From the NCBI RefSeq assembly GCF_949987515.2, contig NC_082698.1, positions 33,074,070 through 33,138,069 of the forward strand: a DNA stretch of 64,000 nt. Direction: 5' to 3'. This stretch comes from Delphinus delphis (Eukaryota; Chordata; Mammalia; Artiodactyla; Delphinidae). A program made the translations under genes and the position numbers. Shown here one piece after another: positions 50,301-62,016 of the stretch. The notes beneath the pieces are model-generated. The model did not search any database and was not told the origin of the DNA. It was given only the letters and a program-made list of their open reading frames with translations. Positions within the stretch are counted from its first letter, which is position 1. Each line of letters begins with the position of its first letter.

Positions 50301-53300
50301 CACTGCCCAAATGGACAAAGGTAATCATGTTCTTGGGGGGGGTTTTGTGGGGGGAGCTCAGATAAACAGAAAACTCTGAGAGGCACTGTTTCCCGGCCGG
50401 TGCTCCTTGAGGGGAGGGAGCCAGCATGCGCTTGGGTTTAGTTAGTTCTCTCAGCTGGTGGTTTGGGTAGGAAAATGTCCCCCCATCCAAAACCTCCATA
50501 TTTAGTGTCCAAGTAGGAGCAGGCAGGCAGAATCTACAGCCAGGAAGCTGGGAGTAGAGGATTGAGAAAACAAGCATTTGCTAATTTTAAATGTGAGTCT
50601 CAATTCAGTCTAGACTAGATCCTTCTCTGTCTCTTTTTTTTCAATGGCCCCACCCCCTCCCCCCTGCTATTTCTCAGTCTTTTCAACTTATTTCTTTAAC
50701 TGCAGAGCCTCACTTGGCCCTTTACAGGCCCACCTATAAAGTAAGATGTTTCCTACATATTCAGGTCATGGCCCTTGAGGAACCAGGAGTTTTCTGTTTG
50801 TTGGCTTACTGGCAGGTGTGGATATGTGTGTGTTGGGGGCTGAGGGGCAGGTAGGGGAAAAGACAGAGGATGGAGAGCTGGAAAGGACTGTCCCAGTTTT
50901 TCCTTACAAGCTCCCCGGCCCCACCTCTACTAATTTCAGGGAACAGGGGTCCTGCAGCCAGCTCACCTGGCCCCTCATCTTCTGAGATGCTGTGTGGACC
51001 CATTCTCTCCCAGTGGCTTTCCCCATATCCCTCTCCAAAGGCTCTTAAGACCAAGGAGGTGTTTCTGCATTGAAACAAGAGGGGTCTGTGAGCCCAGCCC
51101 CAAGGGGGACTGAGGGAAGGCCACCACAACACAGACCTCCACGGAAGCACCTTACAGTAAAACTGTAGTCATTCTGGAAGTGCTGTGTAGGGCTCCAACC
51201 TCCACAGATGCCCTACCTGGGGTAAAATACAGAGTGGCAAGGCACGGAAGGTCCTGCATCTGTGCGAAGGCCTTCTCACTCAAACAACCCCCGTGTCCAC
51301 GTCAGCAAGAAGTTTTAGTCTGGGTTCTTGGCTGGGAGGTGACAATAGCCTCATTTTTTAGTGTTATTTTCCAGTTAAGTAAGAGTGTACCTAAAACAGT
51401 TGTAAAAGGGGGAGGCACAAAGATACATGTCTGGAAACATAAGATATCCTTAAGGTATGTTCTATGCGTTTTAATTCCCTGAGTTCTGTGAAATCCCTCA
51501 AGTCTGTGAAAAATACAGAAACACTGTAACTCAGTGAGAGAATAACTTAAAAAAAATCAAAAGACAGATGGCAGAATCCCAGCCCCCCAGAGACTTTTCG
51601 GTTTGATTTGTGTTAAAAACAATATATATATATATATCACACAGGATGCAGACTTCTCTCCCCAGTGAAAGGCCTGTGTGAGAGACCAGTCTGGGAAACA
51701 TCCAGAGAAGCCCACTTCTGCGTTCACGTCAGCCTACGTTCACCTTCATAGCTAGAAGCCTTTCCCCCTCCCTCCCGGCCCTCCCACCTCTTCTGGTCAC
51801 TGCTTAGGGCTCTCTTTGGGACTGTGATTTCTGCTGGGAGGCCCCACACTCCTTCCTAGGGCCAAGGTTGAGCTTTAGTGTCCCACGGCCAGAAAACCAG
51901 CGACTGCTGTCGAAGGGAAAAGGAACGGGGCGGAGAACCCAGTCTCGGGCAGACACTCCAGGAGGCTGAGCCTCAAGACTCGCGCCTTCCCGTGGGGCGT
52001 ACGTACATCTGTCCCTGGCCCTCCCCGCGAGGCCCACAGAACCTAACACCGCAATAGCAGCCAGAACCGCCGGCCACTGTCCAGGTCAGGTGTCCCGGGG
52101 GAATCTCCGCGCGCAAACCCGGCAGCGGCGCCACAGGGCAGCAAAGAGAACAAACCTGCGCCCGCAATTCTGTACCGCCGGACAGGAATAGCCTCGAGCC
52201 AATGTCACGAACTGTGCGCAGAATCTTTTTTAGATCCTGGACCCCCGCAATGATCCTAATGACAACTCTGGGTGCGGTGCCCAGAATAACGCTTATGGGC
52301 TGAGCCTCTGGAATCTTCGGAACATTTGGGGCGTCCAAGATACTCTGAAGGCACTCTTCATTCAAAGCTCCCAGGGTAAGATCCCATGGTCTAGTCTAAT
52401 CTTTCCGTCTTGCAGTTGGAAAAACTGAGGCTCCGGAGGGGAAGTCACAGCCCCGCTAGAGGCAGCACTAGGTCCGGGGTCTCTGGGTCAACAAAGCCCT
52501 TTCTTCCCGGCCCATTCACACACACCTGCCCGCGATTCTCAAAGCAGGACCCTCATCCGGCCCGCACTGAATCTGCTGAGCGCGATCTTAGCTCCTCCTC
52601 GCGCTAAGGCTGAGACACCCTGAGCAAGTTACTCTCTGGGTACCTTAGCTTCCTCATCTGTAAATAGGTGTGATAATAAGAGTACTGCGAGAAAGCAGAA
52701 TTAACTATAATGTGATCAGTCATTCCGGGTCCCCTAGTTCGGTCTGTCTGGCCGCTAAGCTAATCTCTCAATAGTCAGTGCACTTTACAGGCATTACGGG
52801 GGCTCCACTTACAACGTTTTGGAGGGCGTTTATGAGATCTACATCGTAGGGTCACAGTGAAATTTCACAGATAAAACTTAGTGCCGCGCACGGTGACACA
52901 ACGATTAAATGCAGCAAACGGCCTATTATTGTTTTGTTGTTTTTGTTAATGACCATCCCAGATCACCGTTTCCGGCGCAACCCGCCTGCCAGCCTTTCCC
53001 GGACACCTGCCCCGCGTGCACACCCCGGCGCTCACCTCGTCGGCGCCGGAGAACCGCTGCTGGACGACGCGGAAGAAGATGCAGAGGGGCAGCGCGGCGA
53101 ATGCCGAGTAGCCCCAGATAAGCGCGAGCAGCGCGGCCCGCGCCCGCCGCCCCGGGCCCCGCACGCCGCGCCGCAGGCGCACGATGCACACCATGCGCTC
53201 CAAGCTGACTGCCGCCAGCGTCAGGATGGTGACGCTGCCGCTCAGGGTCATCACGTAGAAGAGCAGGTGGCAGGCACCCGGGCCCAGCACCCAGGCCTCT

Positions 53301-53602
53301 GTCCAGCGCACGGCCAGCACGGGCGGGATGGCGCTGGTGAAGAGCAGGTCCGCGCAGAAAAGGTTGAGCACCAGGCTAGCTGTGGTGCCGCGGCGCCGTC
53401 GGCGCGCTACCAGCACCAAGGCGCACACGTTGCCCAGCAGCGACACCGCGAAGATGAGTGCCAGCACCACAGTCTCCACGGCGCTCAGCACCAACCGGTG
53501 GTCGCCCTTGACATCGGAGAAGAACGGGAAGCGGGTGCGGTTGGTCCGCTCCAGGCTGCGCGCGGGCCCAATGCCCGCCGCCTGCGCGCACTGAGGGGAC
53601 AT
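34913..53602 (-). CDS. FFAR4: FFAR4 (GPR120), long-chain fatty-acid receptor (complete)
   Basis: A class A G-protein-coupled receptor for medium- and long-chain fatty acids including omega-3s, acting at the plasma membrane of enteroendocrine cells, adipocytes and macrophages. Three coding exons (53602-53036, 45294-45166, 35302-34913) give 361 residues, the same as the human short form. Seven hydrophobic segments are evident. Conserved features are the N-glycosylation site NRT at 21-23, Arg99 of the ligand pocket, the ERM variant of the DRY motif, Arg254 (the human R270 variant site in long-form numbering), MWSP in TM6 and NPILY in TM7. The tail keeps the phosphorylation cluster TDTS and a SVISS end. 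All splice sites are GT/AG and there is no disabling change. The start is the ATG at 53602, because the in-frame codon three triplets upstream is GTG. Confidence 0.96.
36932..37138 (-). repeat. CHR SINE in FFAR4 intron 2
   Basis: Full-length young copy, minus strand, flanked by the 11-bp direct repeat 'ccaaaactctt' at 36921-36931 and 37139-37149. Open frames of 80-120 codons over it come from the SINE. Confidence 0.9.
38123..38238 (-). repeat. Short tRNA-derived SINE (CHR-related)
   Basis: Plus strand reads 'tttttttggcctcaccgtgc', 'ttgcgggatcttcattcccc' and ends 'ggatcgccagggagttctc', the reverse of the short subtype also seen at 2713-2832. Confidence 0.75.
38396..38706 (-). repeat. Artiodactyl-type L1 3' end
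   Basis: Minus-strand copy of the same L1 tail as at 2119-2440. The plus strand shows 'tttttattggaatatagttg', 'ccagtgctatacagtaggtc' and 'ccccctggtaaccataa'. Confidence 0.8.
41800..42310 (-). repeat. Ancient mammalian repeat (L2-like, inverse orientation)
   Basis: 'cattcaatgagtgtttatta', 'gcagtaaacaaaacaaagtc', 'agggagcttgcattctagtg' and 'gtgcaaaggccctgaggcag' are words of a very common old interspersed repeat. The first part resembles the L2 3' end reversed. Exact family not assigned; a shorter relative lies at about 40270-40400. Confidence 0.45.
43365..43530 (+). repeat. MIR SINE
   Basis: 'ggaaccagactgcctgggtt', 'gctgtgtgccctttcataag' and 'ctctgtgccttggtttcctc' are MIR core words in the expected order. 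Confidence 0.7.
44708..44815. repeat. TA/CA-rich microsatellite
   Basis: Alternating 'tatatatatatatatacaca' and 'catatatatacgtatatgtg' blocks form a compound, impure dinucleotide repeat in FFAR4 intron 2. Confidence 0.8.
45166..45294 (-). CDS. FFAR4: FFAR4 coding exon 2 (residues 190-232)
   Basis: 129 bp encoding EIPICTLVWPSIAGEISWDV, then SFVTLNFLVPGLLIVISYSK, then ILQ: the rest of extracellular loop 2 and TM5. The acceptor AACTAG and donor CAG|GTATGT are both usable. Length equals the human exon. Confidence 0.95.
47034..47245 (-). repeat. CHR SINE in FFAR4 intron 1
   Basis: Full-length young copy with poly(T) start and the head 'cgccaccaggaaaccc'. It is flanked by a perfect 14-bp direct repeat 'agtctctaattctt' at 47020-47033 and 47246-47259. 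Confidence 0.92.
47609..48022 (+). repeat. CHR-1 type SINE with internal tandem expansion
   Basis: From 'gggcttccctggtggagcag' to an ataaata-rich tail. Four consecutive 23-bp units 'ccacaactactgaagcccat' + gc(g/a) occupy 47756-47847, making this copy about 50-60 bp longer than the CHR-1 copy at 59642. Confidence 0.88.
48430..49200 (+). repeat. L2-like ancient repeat
   Basis: C/T-rich sequence with words such as 'cctctgcctgtgatgtccct' and 'ctcattcttttccaggaaga', usual in the 3' coding part of L2. It is diverged, so boundaries are approximate. Confidence 0.4.
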
Positions 53603-53900
53603 GCCGGGCACACCGCGGCCCGCAGCCGTCTGCGAGCGGGCTCATCTGGGAGGTGACTGAGTGCGAAGGCGGGGAAAGAGGGAGGGAGACGGTTGCGACA
53701 TCTCCCCTCTGGCCCCCTCCCGCCTGAGCAGCGCCGGCGCTGGGCGTTGCGAGCTAAGCCTGGGGCGCGCGCGGGAACGAGGAAGTACCGGCAACGCCGG
53801 CTGGTAACACCCAGGCTGGGAGGGAGGCGGCAGCCCAGGCAGAGGCCGCTCTCGGGCCGAATAGGAGCGCCCGAGCGGCCCGGAAACCCCACCTAGTGAA
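52960..53900. promoter_or_regulatory. CpG-rich region over FFAR4 exon 1 and promoter
   Basis: High CpG density covers exon 1 and about 300 bp upstream of the ATG, consistent with a CpG-island promoter. No TATA box was picked out. The 240-codon plus-strand open frame here is antisense to the receptor coding sequence. Confidence 0.6.
53036..53602 (-). CDS. FFAR4: FFAR4 coding exon 1 (residues 1-189)
   Basis: 567 bp, from MSPQCAQAAG to QQRFSGADE, ending at donor GAG|GTGAGC. It covers the extracellular N-terminus through TM4 and the start of extracellular loop 2. It is CpG-rich. The polyarginine intracellular loop 1 (ARRRRRG) and the VSLERMVCIV segment are unchanged from human. Confidence 0.96.
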
Positions 53901-55754
53901 CCCCCAGAAACCCCCCAAGGCCTCCCCAGCCCCGTTCATCCTCCAGGGGCACCCGGAGGATGACCTTAATCCACTGATTTAGCTAAAACTGATTTAGGAG
54001 TGCCGGAGCTGGACCTGTGATCGCAAAATGTGAGATCATTTTGGCCTGTGCTTTTCAGGCTTCACCAGAGAAGTCTCACGGGTCTGCGGATAAATCCTTG
54101 CAATGGGCCCAGATCGTTTTGGGGGGCAAGGGAACCAGCTGTTTATCATTGCTTAGTAACTTGTGACTGGGTAGATTGGTTCATCTCTCTGTGCCCTTGT
54201 TTTTTTAAAATCTATAAATGTACATAATATCTCATTGGGTAATTGTGAGGATCATATAAAGGAATTCACACTTGGCACACAGTAATTGCTCACGAAACTT
54301 CATCAATTATTAATTACCATAATTAAAATCCATGTAAATTCTGTTTTCTGAACAAAGATATAAAATGCTTTAATGTAAAAAGAGTGGGCCCCCCAAAATC
54401 TTGAATAAACTTAGCACCCCGGAAAGACAGACACTCCAAATGCACACACAGGTGGTGAATGTGCCTCTGTCACCCCAATTTAAAAAGCACTGGACAATCC
54501 AGTCCCCTTACAGATGAGGAAACGGAGGCACAGCAAGAAGTGACTTGTCCAGGGTGGCCCCTGGTTAGTAATAAAAGGCCCTGACCCAGATGTTTCCACC
54601 ACACCCCTGCTGTCTAGTTTTCTGTTATGGTAAATTAGACAGAGAATGAAAGTATGCTTGTGGCCCTAGACCCAGTGACCACTTCCCTGGCCAGACACCG
54701 TCCCACCATGCACACCCTCACCGTCTTCCCCTTTGCCATGCTACCAGGCCATCTGTCTTGTAATCATCTCTGTGTATTTATTAAAAATTTGGTGTACCAG
54801 CCTTGAGGTGCTCTCTGGCACGGGGGTGGGGTGCATTTGTGTTTGCTTATCACTGTGGCATTTGGGGTCTGAGTTGGCAATGTGACCTCTGACCTGAAGA
54901 GCAGATTGCATGTCAGTGGGAGATGTTCAACTTGAACCTTGACTAAATTCAGGTAGTAAAAGAGAAGCAGTTTGCTTCCCGACACAGTTGATAAAGGGCA
55001 AGAGATTGAAATAAAGGTAAGTCAATTGGGATTTGGTAACACGCGTGCGTGCAAGTACCACGGAGGCAGGAAGAGGTTTCCCCAGAGTGGACAACCAGAG
55101 TGGGGTCTCTGTGCCAGAAAGCCTTCCTCATCATTACCCTCCAGAGTTCTCCCAATGGCAAAATGGTGAGTACAGATGTTCCCAAACTCTCTCCTTTCAC
55201 ATCACCTTCATGGCACCTGCAGGCCAAAAGAAATACCCAGCAGTTCCATTTATTAAGCAGCTGGGTCCAAAAAAACTTGACTTTATGTCCTAACAACTTA
55301 GAAGCCATCTGGGAAAACAATAAATGAATGAATTTTAAAAATAAAATTTTCATCTCTTTCTTAAATAATGACTTCCTAAAGGGATGGGTGTCCCCGTTGA
55401 GCTCCACAAAGCTGGGAATTGGAGGGACACTGCCACTCTCATCTCCTGTTCCACACTGATCTCCATGTATTCGCTTTCCATCACAGTAACCCCTGAAAAC
55501 CCAGATTTGTCAATGGGTTTAATGTTGAAACTGTGAAAAACCCAGAGCTAGAAGTCCATGTGGGGTTCGCTGAACATTCAGCAGCACTGTGTTTCCTGTG
55601 ACCCCCAAGCACACATGGACAGTGGTTAGAACACAGGCACGGACACTCGCCTGCCAGGACCCGAATCCTGACTGTGCTACTCACTGTGTGACCTTAGGCA
55701 AGTTATTTTAGCTTTAAGTGTTTCAATCTTCCCGTGTATCAAAAGGGTATAATA

Positions 55755-55964
55755 GGGCTTCCCTGGTGGCGCAGTGGTTGAGAGTCCGCCTGCCGATGCA
55801 GGGGACACGGGTTCGTGCCCCGGTCTGGGAAGATCCCACATGCCACGGAGCGGCTGGGCCCATGAGCCATGGCCACCGCTGAGCCTGCGCGTCCAGAGCC
55901 TGTGCTCCGCAACGGGAGAGGCCACAACAGTGAGGGGCCCCTGTACAGCAAAAAGAAAAAAAAA
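55755..55964 (+). repeat. CHR SINE
   Basis: Full-length young copy flanked by the perfect 13-bp direct repeat 'aaagggtataata' at 55742-55754 and 55965-55977. It carries a 3-bp insertion 'ccg' in the 'gccatggccaccgctgagcc' segment. Confidence 0.92.
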
Positions 55965-56224
55965 AAAGGGTATAATAACAGTACCACCTCATAGGGTTTA
56001 GGGGGATTAAATAAAGTTCCTACCTGTAACACACTTAGCACAGTTGTCATCCAGGGGACACTGGGTCAGGCTCTGTGCTCAACACTGTGTGTGGACTTAA
56101 TGGCTGACCACACATCCCTGTTGCTGAGACAGTCTCAGGTTATGAGATTATTATAACCCTCTTTCGCTCTCAAATTGCTCTGGTTTGGAAGATAAATTAT
56201 GTGGTAGCCTACCTTTATGTTTTT

Positions 56225-56432
56225 GGTTTTTGGTTTTTTTGCGGTACGCGGGCCTCTCACTGTTGTGGCCTCTCCTGTTGCAGAGCACAGGCTCCGGACG
56301 CGCAGGCTCAGTGGCCATGGCTCACGGGCCCAGCCACTCTGCGGCATGTGGGATCTTCCCAGACCGGGGCACGAGCCCGTGTCCCCTGCATCAGCAGGCG
56401 GACTCTCAACCACTGCGCCACCAGGGAAGCCT
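56225..56432 (-). repeat. CHR SINE
   Basis: Full-length copy on the minus strand, flanked by 'tacctttatgttttt' at 56210-56224 and 56433-56447. It faces the copy at 55755-55964, 260 bp away. Confidence 0.92.
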
Positions 56433-56529
56433 TACCTTTATGTTTTTTTACTCATTCAGTGCTCCTACAGGTTGCAGGCACTAAGATTTGAATCTGAGCA
56501 GTCTGATTCCAGGGCCCCTGCTATTAGCC

Positions 56530-56765
56530 ACTAGAGCAGTGCTTCTTAACTGGGGGGAGATTTTAGACACACACACACTCCACCACAGAGACATTTGGTA
56601 TATCTGGAGACATTTTTGGTTGTCATACTAGGGGATTGCTACTGGCATCCAGTGGGTAGGGGAGAGGCTAGGGGTGTGGCCGAACATCCTGCAATGCACA
56701 GCACAGACCGACAACAAAGAATTGTCCAGCCCCACATACCAATGGTGCTGAGACTGAGAAACCCT
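56530..56765 (+). repeat. MER20 hAT fossil
   Basis: 'gagcagtgcttcttaactgg', 'catttggtatatctggagac', 'ttgctactggcatccagtgg', 'gaacatcctgcaatgcacag' and 'gtgctgagactgagaaaccc' follow the MER20 consensus order almost end to end. Confidence 0.8.
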
Positions 56766-58570
56766 GTCCTCTTGAGGCCTCAGCAGACTTTACTGCTTAC
56801 TATTGGTTTCTGTTGTGAAGTCCCACCTTGTGGCAAAAGCCAGAAATGTAATTATCTTCCTGGCAGGAGTTTCACTGCAAACTCTATAAACCCTTTAACC
56901 AACTCACTGGTGAAGCTCAGCTTTGTGCTGTGGCCCTAGGTGGCCAAGGCTGCGAAATCCCCTTAGTCCATGGGGCCAGGTACAGAGTCACCAGGGTGGA
57001 TTGACATCACATGTCCCTTGGAGACAAGACAATAGGAAACCACAGACTGAGCCCTTGTTGTGAGAGTTGTATTCATTGCTTATGGTCATTAATTACTGTT
57101 AGTGTTAGTACCATGCTCCCTTGCCTCTTCCGCTCTAAGATAAAATGGTAAAAATGGAGACGAGGATCCACCAAATATAAAAATGGACAGTCTAGTTTCT
57201 GAGCTAAAGAGGAGGGGCCTTTTTCTGTGTGTGGTTTTCTTAATTTCCCTCTGGAAAAACTTTCATCAAGTTTGTATGAAAATGCTTTCCAGCCTGCAGT
57301 TTCCTCTCCAAACTTCTCTGCGGGTAGTCTATGGATCATCTATTTACCTATATATCTACATCTATCGGGTCTGAGACATAAGTCCTTGCAGAGGTCAGAG
57401 TATCTCCTTGCAAAATTAGGATCTATTCTGGAGCAGAGTGCAAAGGGCGCTTATCCCTCCGTAAACACTTAAAGTCTCGCTCCTGCCTCCCCTCCTCCCA
57501 TCCTATCAAAGCGGGCTCCCACAAGACCTCAGGCCAAGCTGCCCTGAGTGTTCACAGCTGAGTGACCACCTCAGCCAGGCCAGCAGGGCGCAGGGAGGGC
57601 CACCTCTTGCTTCTTCTCCAAGGAGGCCCAAGGGCACTGAGTGGCCTTCGGGCACATGCAAAGTGGAGGGCATGAGAGCCATGCTGTTCTTGGGAAAGGG
57701 CACGGGCTTTTGCGGGCCTCGGGCCTGTAATCCCCCCTGCTGTCCATATCACACCTATCTGTCAAAAGCCAAGTAGAAAGTGGCAAACGAAAAAGCTAAG
57801 TCCAGTGGGACAAGTGATCAGCACCTGGTCGTGAAGTATTCACATTCCAGGGGCCCAGGGCAGGTATCTGTCAATGAGACCTGGTGGCCCAGCCATACCT
57901 AACACATGCCATGCTTTATAAAAATTAGAAAAGTGAGCAGACACTTAGGAAAAGGCAAGGTGGATGCAGCCGAGGCTCTGAGCCTGGGGAGCAGGGCCTC
58001 GCTGGGTTTCGGCCTCCGCATGCACCCCTCAGGTGGGTGTCCTTGGCAGGGTTTGCAAACTTGTGCCGCCAGGGCCCTTCTCACTGGCTCGTCCTGCCAC
58101 TTGTTGGTGGTCTCTGCTCCAGCCCTCAGATCCCCCCTCATACCCATCACATAGGGGTTGCTGACTGGATAAAAGTGTGTTCCGTCAAGCCAACCATTTG
58201 CCTGGGGACTGTCCTCAGCTCACTGTTGTGGGAATCTCGCCTGAGGAGATGTAGGGGTCAGCCTTACAGCAACTGCGAGGACTGAGATGTACAAAGAGGG
58301 GCTGGCGCCGGGCCTGATGGTTGGAGTCCTAGTGTGACGACACTTGGTTTCCTGAGGCGGACAAAGAGGGAGCCTTTCCAATGCATTTCTTTCCTGCTTG
58401 AATTGGCTAGAATTAACTCCTGTTGCTTGTCACCAAGATGCCTAATCTTGGAAGATCCGCCTCCCCAAGGCTTGTTGCTTTAAAGATGGTCTTTATTTTA
58501 ATGGCAACCAGACTGCCTCTTAGATAGGAACTTAAACTCATAAAAGGGATTTGGTGATCACCTTGCTCCA

Positions 58571-58695
58571 TTTTTTTTTTTTTTTGGCCGCACCGCACAG
58601 CTTGTAGGATCTTAGTTCCCTAACCAGAGATCAAACCCGGGCCCACTGCAGTGGAAGCGCAGAGTCCTAACCACTGGACCACCAGGGAATTCCTG
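58571..58695 (-). repeat. Short tRNA-derived SINE (CHR-related)
   Basis: Minus-strand short subtype, from poly(T) and 'ggccgcaccgcacagcttgt' to 'ggaccaccagggaattcctg'. It is flanked by the 12-bp direct repeat 'caccttgctcca' at 58559-58570 and 58696-58707. Confidence 0.88.
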
Positions 58696-59641
58696 CACCT
58701 TGCTCCACTCTTCCAAAAAGAAGCTGCAAATACCAATTTTTGTACTCAGAAAGGAAAGCAATTCAGAGAAGGTCCATTTCTACGGAAGTGGCAGCTTTTC
58801 TTCATGGGCCCCTCTCAGTGAGGAGCCACACTGGCCAGTCTAGGAGGGCAAGTGGCCCACACGACGCACACTGATGACTCCATCCTTACCACATGCCTGG
58901 CACCAGGCCAGGCCCTAGAAATGTGAAGACAGGGTGGGTGATGTCAGCACAGTCCCAAAGGAGTCTTCTGCAATCCAAGGTGCGATTTCACTGAAATTCT
59001 GCATTTCCCAAGAAGACCATTGGCCAAGGTCTTAAACAGTATATTGCAAGATTTCCCTTGCATCACTTTTTTTTTTTTTACTTCTTTATTCCTTCTATGT
59101 TTCTGATTATAAAACAGGAAGATTTGGAAAATGCAAGAAATAACTCAGAGAAAATAAACATAACCATCATTCTTCCATGCAGTGATAACCCCGTGAAGTT
59201 TTGCCGTGTAGACTTCCAGTGTTTTTTCTGTGCATCTGAGGCTGTCTGTAGGCATACAGGTACTTTACAAACTGGGGGTCAGGGCGCACCCACTATTTTA
59301 TAATATGGATTTTAAAGATTTCCTGAAACATTATTTTTCTGTTCTGTCCTTCCGTTCCCCCAATGCACATGGCTGCCCTATGATACACCTCTTACTGCCC
59401 AGAGCTTGGCTGCAGGTGGGGGACACACCCAACCACACAGTCTCCAACAATGGCTCCCAGAAGCCCGTCCTTGCTTCACTTTCCGCTGGTCTAAAGTGAA
59501 ACAAGAAAAATACAGACTACATAGTTTTTTATGAGGCTAAATACATCCACTTTTAATTGTAAGGTTATGTTCTGCTGACTTTTATGCTAAACTTCTTTTT
59601 CTTTTAGGACAGAGTATTTTTAAAAAAGAAGAAACCCTATG

Positions 59642-60003
59642 GGGCTTCCCTGGTGGCACAGTGGTTAAGAATCTGCCTGCCAATGCAGGAGACACAGGTT
59701 TGAGCCCTGGTCCGGGAAGATCCCACATGCCGCGGAACAACTAAGCCTGTGCGCCACAACTACTGAGCCTGTGCTCTAGAGCCCGCGAGCCACAACTACT
59801 GAGCCCATGTGCCACAACTACCAAAGCCCATACGCCTAGAGCCCGTGCTCCCAAGAAGAGAAGCCACCACAATGAGAAGCCCACGCACCACAACAAAGAG
59901 TAGCCCCTGCTCGCTACAACCAGAGAAAAGCCCGCATGCAGCAACGAAGACCCAATGCAGCCAAAAATAAAATAAATTAAATAAAATAAATTAATTTTTA
60001 AAA
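59642..60003 (+). repeat. CHR-1 type SINE
   Basis: 'gggcttccctggtggcacag' head, 'gaagatcccacatgccgcgg' centre, 'ccacaactac' repeats and 'gacccaatgcagcc' tail with an aaataaa-rich end. The plus-strand cytosine-free reverse frames in it are not genes. Confidence 0.87.
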
Positions 60004-60891
60004 AATAAAAAGAAACAACCCCATGTAAAAAGGTTGACCTATGTAAAAACCCTATGAGACTTATTGAGATTTATAATAGAAAAAAATTATCCTGACCTGT
60101 GAGGTCCTAAAAGCCAGGAACTTCTGCTCTAGGACTCCAGGAGAACTCAGTCCAGGCACACAAGCCCAGACGATGACAATAATAAGGATGCATGGATTTA
60201 TATAAGAAAAGACCTCCAAATTTAAAAAAAACCTTTCATGTTCATGCTCTTATCTCCTCCTGAGGACTGCTATCCAGGGCAGGTAGTGTAGTCTCTCATT
60301 CTACAGATGAGGCAGCAGAAGGGCTCAGCAGGGCAAAGGGAGAGGGTCCAGCTCACGTGGCTGGTTAGGCCCAATGGAGCAGACCCAAGTTCCTGACTCC
60401 CATCCCAGTGGCCTTGGATGGGATCTTCTCAGAGCCACAGCTTTGAGGTGGCGCTGGCTCCCACTCAGAGGAGAGATGTACAGTTGCAGAATTGAACTTG
60501 TTGGGACATTCTGGAATTCCTCTTCAGGAGACACAAAGTTACAATGCGCTTAAGTGGCCAGAAACCCAGGCCTGGGAGTTTCTGCTGCTCCTGCTGCTCC
60601 TGCAGAGATGCAGCCACAAGCCCAGCAATGAACTTTAGCAGAAAATGCCTGATCATATGGGCGGCAGCCTCCAAGGTTGGGTGATTGTTTCTGTAGCGTA
60701 CTGGGACGAGTGACATCATGTCTCTAGACCTCTGTTTCCTCATCTATATAATAATAATCACAGGCCCATGTAAAGAAAATGACTGTCAGGCCTTTAGCAC
60801 AGGGCCTAGCACAGGGTAAGGACTTCATAATTGTACAACTGTGTTATTGTTTTCAGCACCTGACACATAGTGGATGCTTAAAAATATTTCT

Positions 60892-61085
60892 GGGCTTCCC
60901 TAGTGGCGCAGTGGTTGAGAGACCGCCTGCCGATGCAGGGGACATGGGTTCGTGCCCCGGTCCGGGAAGATCCCACATGCCACGGAGTGGCTGGGCCCGT
61001 GAGCCATGGCTGCTGAGCCTGCGCGTCCGGAGCCTGTGCTCCACAACGGGAGAGGCCACAACAGTGAGAGGCCTGCGTACTGAAG

Positions 61086-61101
<16 letters not shown>
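60892..61101 (+). repeat. CHR SINE with (TA)n extended tail
   Basis: Full-length CHR copy. The A-tail is followed by an 11-unit TA repeat at 61102-61123. The target sequence 'atatttctg' occurs before (60883-60891) and after the element, at the end of the TA tract. Confidence 0.9.
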
Positions 61102-61118
<17 letters not shown>

Positions 61119-62016
61119 TATATTTCTGATAATGGAGTAATTAAATAGATGAATGAATAAATGAATTAACGAAAATGAAATTTTGAGCTTTTGTGTGTCG
61201 TCCAGATACCTCTCTGCTGTCTAAGGCTTGGTCCTTGGGAGTGTGAAATGTGTGGACAGCTAGGAGGGGAGGAGTGAGCCATCACCGTATCAGTGTTCTC
61301 TCCAACCACACACCCCACCCTCCAAAAGAGAGAGAGAGGAAATTAACAAGCAGGGCTAGAGGAGAAGACAGAAAAGAGAAGGAAATTTTGAGAGAAGGAT
61401 CATTGATGTAGGACATGTTCTGAGCATAGGGTTCTTCCTTTGCTGGGAAATGTGGGCCCAGGTGATATAGGTCCCCAAAGGAGAGAAGACTCATGTCAGG
61501 GAGAGGGGGAGTGCAGTGAGGGCCGAGTCACCAAAGCTGAGACCCCGCGAAGGTGCTGGGAAGACACACAGGCCCTGCATGGTGCACTCAGTCGTCTGTT
61601 TCCTCTGTGATCTGTTCACCTGCCAGAGGCTGATGGGCAGCCTCTCAGGAAGGGTTTCACGGGGTAATGAAAGGGTCTTGGCACATCAGGGCCCTCAGAG
61701 GCTAGTGAGCTGGGTCTATGGCCATACACAACAGAGAGAGTAAGCACCCCGTTCAGGAGCGGTGTGCCCCTTCGCATAGCCATCGCCCTCTGGGACCTCA
61801 GCTCCTTCTCTCACAACTGAAGATGCTAAACAAAATAAGCTCTAGAAACCTTGCCAGCCAGGGTCTTGTGGCAGTCTGGGGAGGCCTTGAAAAGCTGCTC
61901 CACACTGCCCCCTCGTGGCATCTGGCTACAGTGACCATTGTCCCTCAAAGCTCAGGTGTCCATCCATCCATCTATTCATCCATCTTTTCTTCTCTCCATT
62001 CAAAAACACTAACAGG

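Larger units (their letters stand above)
45295..53035 (-). other. FFAR4 intron 1
   Basis: About 7.7 kb. It has one young and one long CHR SINE in opposite orientations near 47-48 kb, an L2-like stretch at 48.4-49.2 kb, and a CpG-enriched segment at 51.9-52.6 kb containing an unexplained 130-codon minus-strand open frame. Confidence 0.7.

Noticed and set aside
53603..53611. Upstream in-frame start for FFAR4 adding three residues
   Set aside because: The codon at 53611-53609 is GTG, not ATG; the human-like MSPQ start at 53602 fits.
52934..53656. 240-codon plus-strand open frame
   Set aside because: It is antisense to FFAR4 exon 1. Proline-, arginine- and alanine-rich composition follows from the GC-rich receptor sequence.
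55755..55830. tRNA gene-like A and B box sequences in SINE heads
   Set aside because: The resemblance reflects the tRNA origin of CHR SINEs; no copy folds into an intact tRNA with acceptor stem by inspection.
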